Assembly: GCF_901709675.1 (NCBI RefSeq)
Contig: NC_051099.1
Coordinates: forward strand, 7,998,001-8,062,000
Direction: 5' to 3'
Length of the DNA: 64,000 bases
Source of the DNA: Syngnathus acus
Taxonomy: Eukaryota; Chordata; Actinopteri; Syngnathiformes; Syngnathidae
The notes beneath the pieces were generated by a model that was given only the letters and a program-made list of their open reading frames with translations, was not told where the DNA came from and did no database searches. Shown one piece after another: positions 50,786 to 60,596 of this stretch. Each line of letters begins with the position of its first letter. The first letter of the stretch is position 1. A program made the translations under genes and the position numbers.

Positions 50786-53700
50786 TCGTGTCCGCGACAC
50801 TTTGTCGCCACTTCCACAGCTCAGCAACAGCCTGAGGATGGACACACACACAAAAAGAAAAAATATCTATCAAGCTGACAAACTCTATTAACAATGAATA
50901 TAAAGGGTACCAAATATGCATACACTACCTGGGCATCAGAGACTCTATAAGAATTCTTCACAAAGTTTGCGAATTTGGCCTGGACTTTGGGGAGCACTGT
51001 GCCCTGAAACAGACTCAAAAATGACTGACAGCACCAAGACATTGACTGATCAAAAAAAAAAAACATCACTAACCTTCTTCATCACCTCGGTCATCTTTGC
51101 TTGAATCTCAGGAAGCGTCAAGGTTTCCTTGGGGGTTGGTGGGGTCTTGGGAGATTTTCCTCTTTGCCTGGGGGTCTTCACCTTTACAGAGCAGTAGATA
51201 AGGTGATGAATTTAGTTTGATTTTGTTGGATTCATGTGGACAAATGCATACAAATTGTATCGATGGGGCTTTGACTCCTGAAAGGCCTATGCAACATCGC
51301 TTGGCAGCAACAAGCGCAAAAACATCCAAAGGAAAATAAGTTACCTGCTTTGGAGTAGTGGGTTTTGAATCTTTGCCATTCTGAGCAGATTTTGGTGTGC
51401 GCTTTGCCTGTTGAATACAAAGCTGTTAAGCATAAAACCAGATTTAGCTGAACTGGATATTATAAATGTTTATTTACCTTAACAGGGGTTTCCTGCTCCT
51501 CCTCCTCCTCATCATCATCCTACGTAAAAAAATTATGTATATATATATTATCAGTTGTCTGGAACCGGTGGCACAGGAAAACCTCCATAATCCTTATTTT
51601 TCAATGACCAAATGAGATGTAAACTCCACTCAAAGAGTTCAAGCTAGTAGTAACGCAATGTATATTTGCTGAATACGCACTCGTCGTCTTCATCATCATC
51701 GTCCTCGTCGTCGTCATAATCATCTGCATCAAGTGCCACCTTCCTCTTTTTCTGCAGAGGGTTAAATGTAAACCAAAGCACATTTCAATCAAGAAAAAAC
51801 TTTTAAGGCAAACGGATCCTGCTCAGCCTAGCTGGCTTTTACTCAATTCTCATTGGCCGGCTAATGCCACAAACCTGAGACTTGTGCGCAGGAGAGGAGG
51901 CGGGTCGTTTCTTGGACAGTTTTACATCTTCCTCTTCCTCCTCCTCCTCCTCTTCGTCATCATCATCATCATAATCTTCCTCAAAGGACCGGTCAGATTC
52001 CATCACTGCAGCGGCAATTCAGAAGAGTTAAAAGAAACATTGATGTGGATTTGGACAAAACATGAATTTTAACGTTTAACCATCCCACACCAAAACTTAC
52101 TGACGAGATGTTGCCCGCTGATATGGATCGGACCAGAACCTGCTTTCAGACGGAACACTGCAGGCGGTGAGATGGTGAAACCCCCAAGACACACCTGGGG
52201 GGTTACAGTCAGAAATAAACACATTAAAGATTAAAGTCCCAATGATCGTCACACACACACCTGGGTGTGGTGAAATTTGTCCTCTGCATTTAACCCATCC
52301 CCTGGGGGAGAGGGGAGCAGCAGCGGTGCCGCGCTCGGGAATCAGTTGGTGATCTAACCCCCCAATTCCAACCCTTAATGCTGAGTGCCAAGCAGGGAGG
52401 CAATGGGTCCCATTTTTATAGTCTTTGGTATGACCCGGCCGGGGTTTGAACCCACAACCTTCCAGTCTCAGGGCGGACACTCTACCACTAGGCCACTGAG
52501 CTGTGTTTACACTAAAATGATGTTCTTCCAGGACTTCATTTGAACCTTTTAGCCAGTTAGAAGTTCTTAACACTATTATCACCAAGTCATGACCCAATTT
52601 TGGAGGTTCACGTACTGTTCAGAAATAACACAAACCAGTGTTTCTCAACTGATGTGTCGGGACCCAAAGATGTGCCCAAAAACTGCACCCGTCCTGTGGT
52701 GGATACTCACACATGGCAGAGTGGAGGGTTTCAGAGAAACCACTACTGCGGTCACCTTCTGACCCTCAGAGTCTTTTCCTTCCACCTCCACGACTTGAAG
52801 CTCATCTTTTGTGGCCGGGTCTGTACACGCCTGCACGGAGCATAATTCAGTTCATTGTAAACTTTAAATACGCCTTCAATTTTCTTCTGCGATTGAGTTG
52901 TGAGCAAATGCATGGGTGGTTACCATTCGTAGATCCAGCTGATGCTCAAAGTCATCAGCCTCAGGATTGAATGTGACTTCCTTTCCAGATTCAAGCACAC
53001 AACCTGATGAAGACAAAGTCAATATGATGAGTTGAGACACAAACACATTTCAAATGGTTGTTCAGTGGCTTTTCTGTGAGAAAACCTGAACATATATATT
53101 TATCTTGAAAAAATACATATCTGTGAAAGGTTTCCAAAGGCTATTTTTGAACAGTGCAATATTCTTAACGCCCTTTGTACGCTATAACGCCATTGTGACG
53201 TAGTGAAATACTAGCATGCCCACACGGGGGCGCCATAATATCACCGTGGCCTTTTCCACGTGGCCTAGCCCAACCTTTACTTTTTGCTGGTAGCAAAAAG
53301 TCTATTCAACGCGAAAAGGTATTTGGGAAAATATAGACCATCAAATCAATAAGCACGCTTAAAAACACTACACAAACTAAGCTGTGAGGAACAATACAAG
53401 TAAAGCACGACACTTTGATTACTGCCTTTGTGATGGGTACATGCAAACCACTACGAAAGGTACAATAACTCGTCACCGAGTTGTTACATGTTTGTAACAG
53501 AGAGCGTTGTACTACGAAATCGCGAAGCATCCATGAAAAGGAATGTGAGAGGGGAAAGAAAAAAAAAAAAAACTTGGCCCACATGTGAGAGCCAACGTTG
53601 AGCCGACTGTACATACATACGATCGGGGGTCAGCGACTAAACCCCTCGCTAGTTAAGTAAAAGTCCAGTGTAAATGATCGCAAGCCGAAACCAAGAATAA

Positions 53701-54048
53701 GTTAAATAAAAACAGAGAGAATACACGTTTTAAAATCAGCATTGCTCGTGCAACTACGGGGGACGCCATGCTTGGGCCAAACACGTGTGTAGCAGCACTG
53801 AGCCAGTACGACACACATTGACCGAATATGACTAAACGTGTGACTCCAAAACCTCATCGAGTCGCAATAAACAGCCGTACGTATGAAAGCCACACATTAT
53901 TTCATCCATTTTCATTTTTTTTAAAATAACTTATCTACCACGAACACACGAAGAAAATATCCGATGCTCTTCACATTTACGTCAGTAAAAGTGACTCACC
54001 GTAAATAAACGTCTGTGGGGCCATTTGTTCTTCGTCCATACCGTTCAT
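50781..54048 (-). CDS. npm1: Nucleophosmin Npm1
   Basis: Ten coding exons in transcript order: 54048-54000, 53003-52924, 52830-52711, 52194-52101, 52005-51875, 51751-51677, 51519-51478, 51407-51345, 51181-51074 and 51003-50929, then the terminal exon 50831-50781. Counting that last one gives eleven exons and 295 residues; human NPM1 has 294. NPM1 is a pentameric nucleolar histone chaperone in ribosome assembly and centrosome control. Residues 1-115 form the nucleoplasmin core ([39 protein letters not shown]). An acidic tract D127-D141 precedes an NLS-like KKRKV at 159-163, and a second acidic tract follows. The C-terminal nucleolar domain ([28 protein letters not shown]) ends with LWKWRQSV, keeping the two tryptophans needed for nucleolar retention. 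The tail is four residues longer than in human. The sixth exon has an awkward donor. Confidence 0.94.
52204..52503 (-). mobile_element. tRNA-derived SINE in npm1 intron
   Basis: Read on the minus strand, the element starts with a tRNA-like head containing an A-box-like TAGTGGTAGAGTGTCC and a B-box-like GGTTGTGGGTTCAAACCC, the internal RNA polymerase III promoter. It continues through a family-specific body (GGGTTAAATGCAGAGGACAAATT, CACACCCAGGTGTGTGTGTGACGATC) and ends ACTTTAATCTTTAATG. I recognise the body as a common SINE of percomorph and related fishes, without being sure of the name. It lies in the same orientation as npm1 and ends within about 25 bases of the acceptor of the exon at 52,194. 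Confidence 0.8.
52633..52672 (+). mobile_element. hAT-type MITE end fragment
   Basis: CCAGTGTTTCTCAACTGATG followed by TGTCGGGACCCAAAG matches the terminal sequence of a widespread hAT nonautonomous family (CAGTGTTTCTCAAC..GTCGGGACCC). Only one end is visible. It is inside an npm1 intron, just downstream of the exon at 52,711. Confidence 0.55.
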
Positions 54049-54270
54049 TCTGTAAAATTAAAGGACGGTTAACTGTGCAAGCAACTTAAAAGAAAGACGA
54101 AATGCGGCAGGACAGGCGATACACCTCACACTAGTGCGCAAACTGGCGTGTATAACACCACCTCCTCGCTTCTTCTTCTTTGCTCTTTTCGTCTTTGGTG
54201 TTTAACTGCTGTTTGCATACTGGATTGGGATATTACCGCCACCTATAGATCAGTTTTCAGTACTGCTTTG
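54049..54270 (-). promoter_or_regulatory. npm1: npm1 promoter and 5' UTR
   Basis: This segment upstream of the npm1 start has moderate CpG content (CGCCAGTTTGCGC, GAAGCGAGGAGG on the minus strand) and a purine-rich GAAGAAGAAGCGAGG block. TTTTACAG directly before the start could be a 3' splice site with a non-coding first exon further upstream, or chance. Upstream, the kcnip1 3' region begins within a few hundred bases, so the npm1 promoter must be compact. Confidence 0.45.
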
Positions 54271-55190
54271 GTTTACAATCTAGTTTAAATTTCAGATATG
54301 CGAGTTTAAAAATCGATTAACACCACCAGTGGATGCATGAAATTATAACTACTATTATTAATTTATCAACCATTTTTAATCCTTTATGTTACTTTGCAAT
54401 ACACGAGATGGTGTTGGTTGTTTTGTCTTTTTGCGCTAACTCTTCAGCAAATTCAGCATTGAAACAAACGTCTGAAATAAAACGCACTCAATGCTTTACA
54501 TTTTTATTTGTATGGCTTAGAATTCTATTTGTGAGGGTGAGACAAATCAATTGCAAACTAAGACCTGAGTTTATGACATCCCACTTATATTATACATCAA
54601 AGAGCAAAAAGCATGTTCCACAATACTTTTTACACTTTCAAAACAAAAAGGAACAACCAAAAATCAAAGTCAGAAAAATACAACATTTAAAGTATATTAC
54701 TTTTAAATAGACATGAAGACCAGTACATAAACGAGTAACATGACTCAAATAACCACATACAAGATGAACAACAGATTAAGAACATTACAGCCAGACGTAT
54801 ACACAACGATAAATCCTTGTGCAAATCTAACAAATATTTGCAGATAGAACTTTTGGAGAAGCAAACATTTTAGGAGCATCTTTGGGCAACTAATGAATAC
54901 ACACAAGCAATTACACGTATCATTATCTTTAACTGATCCTCCACTAAAACGCAAGACAGTTTTACTTCCATGCCTTTCTCAGGGGTCACTTTGAAACACT
55001 CAAAACTTTGCAACAATAATTCCAATCAATTTCTGTTATGCAAGTCTTTGCAGGGAGCCCGTTTGTATTCAATCCACTGTTGGATACAAGGGCAAGAAGA
55101 GAGACTGAATGCACTGCACGTATTCATCCACACACGTACACAAACTAGCCCTCTTATTTGGACATTTTCTCATTTTCTCCTCCTCCTGGC
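54271..55190 (-). other. kcnip1: kcnip1 3' UTR region
   Basis: Non-coding DNA after the kcnip1 stop. A minus-strand AATAAA in ACAAATAAAAATG lies near 54,503-54,508 and would give a 3' UTR of about 690 bases ending roughly 450 bases before the npm1 start. Assignment is by position only. Confidence 0.45.
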
Positions 55191-57246
55191 CTAGATCACA
55201 TTCTCAAAGAGTTGCATGGATCTCATCATGATTTCATCCTGTGAGGAGAAACATTATAAATGACCACTGTTGAGTGATGTAATCTAATAGTGTACATCAA
55301 TATATATGTACCAGCCAAACACAAAATGCCATAACTGGGCCTTGACATGACATATTTATTATTTGGGTAGCACGATGTAGGACTGTACTGCATTTTTACA
55401 TAATGCTACATCTGTGAACTGAACTTGTGTGTAAAGGTATGATTTTGGACATTCAAGACACCAAATTTCATTGTGGCTACAAAAGAAAAGAAAATTCCAA
55501 CTGAGAAAAGACATACCTCCTGGCAGGCTATTACAAACTCCTCCAAAGTTACCACTCCATCTCTGTTTTTGTCCATTTTCTGTGGCAAACAGAAACATAA
55601 CATGGGTCAGCAAATATAAGTAAGCTAGACTAGCCTATATGGACTCTTCTCATAGCAAACACTGAACTTACCTGAAAGAAAGCATCCACATGCTGCTGTG
55701 CCACATCTCCCTTCAGTGCAGGGTGAGTGTACCTGCCCATCATGTCATAGATGGCCTTCACAATCTCTGTCATCTCCTACAAGAAAAGATGATGCACAAA
55801 TGGACTCAATGACAGAACAAAAATCGTTCATGTAGATTCTCGACCACAAAGTTGTACAATGCTCACCTCCCTATTTATGTATCCATCTCTGTTAATGTCA
55901 TAAAGGTGAAATGTCCATTCAAGTTTTTCCCTCAAGGTTCCCCTCAGCAGGATAGACAAGCCCATTACAAAGTCCTGACGGCAAAAGGTCAAAGTGTCAC
56001 TGCACATGTGGCAGCCAAATCATTATGTACCTCATGCAATTAATTGCACTTCTTTTGCAGCTTTTACCTTAAATTTAATGGAGCCATTGTTAGTCGTGTC
56101 AAATGCGTTAAAAAGGTAATGTGCGTACATACTTGCATCTGTAATACAAGAAACAACAAAATATGTGAGATCTGCTTTGAAACACATGACTTTGGTCTGG
56201 CGCCGTGAGTGGCTGCCTCCCAGCAGTGTTCTCTCTTTTCCTCTTTATTTCCTTCTTTTCTCCTTTTTCTTTCTGTCTTTTTGTCCATTCGGCGATGCTG
56301 GTGCCTTCTACCGCACCTCGGTATCTCTTCGGATCGGATATTTTTTTTTTCTTCCTGGGACCGGGATCATCGGTCGAGACCGGCGTGGCTCTACGACGGC
56401 TTCCTGCTTTTCCGGCCAGTGATGACCCTCGCCATGGCCTTGCAGCCGCAACCCCTGTGGGGAGTCCGCTCCCTCGTGCTCGTCGGAACCAACGACTTTC
56501 GCCATGCTAGCCCCGTGGTGACCATCTGCACGTGGTCATCTGCATCTGCACCCGACTGGGTGCCCGGGACGCTGCTCACACGTTTGCCTGCTTTGTGATG
56601 TTTTCACCGATTCACGACCACGGTCCATTGGGCGCCGTTGAACTGGACTGCCCTTACACCTGTCGATGGACCCCGTGGAGGCTATTTTGTGTGTTTTAGG
56701 GTGTTCTCTTGTGTTGAGGGGTGCTGGTTGGCCGAATGTTACTTTTTTTCCTTTGTCTTTTAGCTTTGTTTTGCATTGATGGCTTTTATCTTGAGCACTT
56801 TCTGGCTTTCTTTGTGGCGCCGTTGTGTGGCAGCCTTATGAGAGCCTATTGAGTTGCGCTCATGCCATCTGTGTGTCTTTTGTATACCCACTCTGTGGTA
56901 TGGATACTGCTGGGGCCTGAATTTCCCCACCCCTGGGGATCAATAAATATTCAATCAATCAATCAATAATTTACCTCCATGGGGAAAGAATTGTGCATAA
57001 ATGTGTTTAAACGTCTCCTCATTTACGACTCCACTTGGACATTCCTGCAGAAAAGGAGAAAGACAGCTGCTTAAAAGACATTTGGAAACCATTGATTATA
57101 TGAACGTGAGATGTGATTTACATTCTTGAAACCACGATAGAGAATCTGGAGCTCCTGCTTGCAGAAGTTAGTTTGGGATTCCAGTTGTTCGAGAGCCTCC
57201 GGCCTATGACACACTGTTGTCATCTCGAGGTCATCATCTGTTTTAT
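55191..57246 (-). CDS. kcnip1: Kv channel-interacting protein 1, 3' exons
   Basis: Seven coding exons in transcript order: 57246-57122, 57044-56975, 56138-56068, 55974-55867, 55776-55672, 55579-55517 and 55238-55191. They join without frame breaks through GT-AG introns and encode the last 195 residues plus TAG. KChIPs are EF-hand calcium sensors of the recoverin family that bind the N-terminus of Kv4 channels and shape A-type potassium current. The core starts [16 protein letters not shown], then [20 protein letters not shown], a degenerate first EF-hand, followed by [25 protein letters not shown] and [12 protein letters not shown] as EF2 to EF4. [19 protein letters not shown] points to KCNIP1 over KCNIP2-4, although the last residues ([11 protein letters not shown]) resemble KCNIP4. 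The codon opening the first visible exon is split, so at least one N-terminal exon is missing; none was found up to the window's right edge. Confidence 0.92.
56190..56972 (+). mobile_element. Non-LTR-like retroposon in kcnip1 intron
   Basis: A GC-rich block within AT-rich intron DNA begins near TGGTCTGGCGCCGTGAGTGG and ends GAATTTCCCCACCCCTGGGG then ATCAATAAATATTCAATCAA and four AATC repeats. A GGGGATCAATAAA word followed by a short tandem tail is the usual 3' end of CR1/Rex-like fish LINEs and of SINEs that borrow it. It is antisense to kcnip1. No reverse transcriptase is encoded, so it is a truncated or nonautonomous copy. Its tail abuts the donor site of the exon at 56,975. The 5' boundary is approximate. 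Confidence 0.7.
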
Positions 57247-60200
57247 CTACAGAGAATAAAAAATACATTTAATGCAATCCAAGATTAACTGTTGCCGTGT
57301 TGTGCTTGAAAGAATTTGTAAGACCATAAAAATTGTGATACATTGTGCAGATATGACTCAGCGAACACATTCAATCTGTTTTGTCTGCAGAGTAAAATGC
57401 TTGTTGAGGAATTTAATACCCTACCTAGAAAATGTATTCACGGTAATAAATGTGTCTGGTACTGTTGAACATATTTAACTGTTGAGAAATTATTGATTTT
57501 AATAATAATATTAATATTTAATATTAGTAACGATAATTTAATTAATTAATTAATTACATAATAATATTACTATTTATTTAATATTATGTTAATATTACCA
57601 ACGTACTTCCCTCGTGATCACGCAACCGTGTGATATTAAAAAAAAACCTGAGAATTGGAATTGGCAGGTGTCGATTAGATGAGGGTGAGGAGTGTGAGGA
57701 AAACATAGCAGCTTGAAGGTTATGTGACAAACGCGGTACTGATGTCACAAGCATGATGAGTTATTTTCTGTCAAACAGCCTGGAGGATAACTCATCTTGA
57801 AATAACTTTCTTTGCCCAAAATAAATAAAAGAATAAAAAAAGCGATGATAACCAGCATTTGTGGAAATAGTCCGACCATAAGATTGTGCTTGGAGGAAGG
57901 TGATGGAGATAATGAGAGATGTGTCAGGTGGTGATAAAGGCCCAGAGGAAACGTCATCATTTGTGAATGACACCATCTTGCACTGTTTACACGAACAATA
58001 TCAGCGAGTGTTTGCCCGAGTGCTGCTTTCTCCCGTTGTTTACATGGTTGGATCCAGTAAGCAGGTGGTGAACCATCCATTCATTGAGAAATGATTCCTG
58101 ATGTAGGCCACAGTGCAGCGTTGCCAATTCAATAACAATCCTATGTAAGACATGTCCAATATATGCAATTCTGTCCTTGCAAGGATGGCGTCACATATTC
58201 GTTGTTAGAACTGCTCTGCTTTAATATTGATGATCAAGTTGATCAAAGTCGTCAACACATGTCCCGTGTCAAGTGACCACTTTGTTACAGATAACTGCAT
58301 GAGAAGCATTTCATCTTTCCAGTGTAAACAAATTGCCGACATATGTCAGACTCTAATCACACAGGTCGTCGGTGTGCATCTTTACAATGTCGATCTGGTC
58401 TACTACTACAATCGTATCATCCTGACACAATATTGTTCACTCTTCAACCGGGTCTCCATGACAACAAGCTTCTCGTGCATGAGGTTGTGGAGAGAGGTAT
58501 GATATGTGAGCTGGGTGTTAATTCACATGCAACGCTTGTTTCTCTCTTCCGCACGTACGCGTGCGGGCGGCACACGTATCATTAAAGAGTCAGGGTCCGT
58601 GATTTTGCTCGCTGCTTATCTTCAAGGACACCCTACTTGATGGTACACTGTAATCTCTCCATCATAAACACGTCGTATGAGATATGACTCTGGATACAGT
58701 GCCAGCAAGTGCGGTTCAAATTGAAACGTCCCATCATCTATTGATTCTATTCTTTTCATTTATTTGATTTATTAGCATGTCTACTATTAAAATGCATTTG
58801 TTTGATTGTCATCATATAAATCTACAAAACACACTATAAATCTACAAAACACACTTGCTATTTTTTTTTCAGTCCTCCACATGTGTAAATTGTCATTACT
58901 CTGTTCACTAAGCACATGTTGCACTTGTGCGGCAAAAAACACTTCCATAAATGTCCCCGTTCATTCTTTTTTCTCTCATCTTGACATACCTCTTGTCGGT
59001 CTTCTCTGCTTGGTTTGCATGGTTAAAGTTCCCACCACTGCACCCATGTTGTCGCCGTGTCTAACCAGCCTGACCAAACAGCCCAGATTGTACTAGTGTT
59101 TTTATTTATTTGTTGTTGTTATTTTTTTCCCCCTCCACGATGGCAGTCCGGGGGTCCCTCGTTGTCTCCTTTCACAGCTGCAGATCTCGGATGGGATTTC
59201 CTCTCGCAGCTTTCACTGAAAGTCGACTCTCCTCCAAGTGACGATTCTCTTGGATTTCTGAGCTCATCTTCAAACACACGCATGAGCTGCTCCTGCCTCT
59301 TCGCTGCCACTCCCTCTTTTCTGTGTCTCCCTCCACTCTTCTGTCCCCCCTCTTTCCATTTCCCTGCCTCCTCATGTTGCTGTGGCGTATTGCTATACTG
59401 ATGCAGTGCTCACTAATAACACCAATGGCAGCAGGTGAAGGACAGCTGAAGCTGACACATATTTGCGTGGATAGGTCATCATAGACTCTCTTGCTATGTG
59501 TGCAAAAGAATGAGTACAGACACCGTCAGCTTGTTAATTTTGTATCAAATAATTTCATTTATACTATATGTAAACTCACTATTCTTTTTACTATGTGTCA
59601 GTGAATGACAGCTTTGAAAATCCTCCATTTTTGTTCCATTTTTCTTCTTCAATGCGGTTCCATTTCTTGAAAAGTGTTTCAGTGTTGAGACATGATTATT
59701 TGAGGAATGCAAAACACAAAGTGAAGCCACTGTGGGGTTCTGTTGGTGCTAGTGGTTATGCTGAAGGCCCCCAGCAATAGAAAGCAGACCCAAGAACCAT
59801 ATCCATCATGATTGCATGACATTGTTTTTTTGCTCCAGAGGGAAATCAAGTTCTATATTCAGAAGACTATCACAGACCTGTGCAATTCCCTTGACAGATT
59901 CTTTTTTTGCCATCTCCCACCCTGCCTGCACAGGGATGTGCCAAGTTTGCTGCACTGCAGTCTATAACATCATTATCTTTTCATTAGCTTCTCAACACCT
60001 CATGAGCTGCAACACAGCACCAACACACAGACAACCTCGTCATCCCAAGCCTTCTTCAGAAGCACTAAATAGATTAGGCAGGATTGCACGCAAGGATCAG
60101 GACAAGCAGATCAAGACTGCATACAGTATCAACTGATGTAATAAAAAATCATTTTTAGTGACATATGAGAAGTGTTTCATGGCTGCACCACAAGCTCTTA

Positions 60201-60594
60201 AGGGCCACAACAGGAAAAATGCTAAATTTGACATTTACAACTCGATTATGGCCAGGGAAAAAGCCATCTAAAAATTGGTCACTATATTGGTGGTTTAATT
60301 TGCACCAGGGATTTATCACGTTAGCCAAAGTGCAACGTCTACCTTGATGCACCTCAAACGGGGTTTAAATGCACCGCAACTGCCGCAAAAGAATAACAAG
60401 CTTACCCCTCGTGTTATTTTTTTTATATTTCTCACTGAAACGTGCACGCGATTAGAGCACCCATTAAATATTTAATCTCAGCCTCTGTTTCATCACCTTA
60501 GTGCGTCACCCACAGGCTTCATGTACCACGAGACCGTCAACATACAGTACAGTTAAGTCAAAGTGTAGATGTCTTTCATGAATCATCAATTATG
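57247..60594 (-). other. kcnip1: Probable kcnip1 intron, no exon seen
   Basis: The preceding exon must end in G to complete the split aspartate codon. I looked for the known KChIP1 N-terminal words (MGAVMGTFSS, AWWYYQYQ and the CSKRCKLG alternative) and found none. The stretch includes AT-only sequence near 57,490-57,590, a 20-base direct repeat near 58,815-58,855, and a moderately GC-rich patch near 59,140-59,400 whose minus-strand frames have no family resemblance. Confidence 0.5.
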
Positions 60595-60596
60595 TA

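Noticed and set aside
52097-52597. 166-codon minus-strand open frame, the longest in the window
   Set aside because: It is an npm1 exon read through its acceptor into the upstream SINE. The splice site at 52,194 and the nucleoplasmin alignment show the true boundary.
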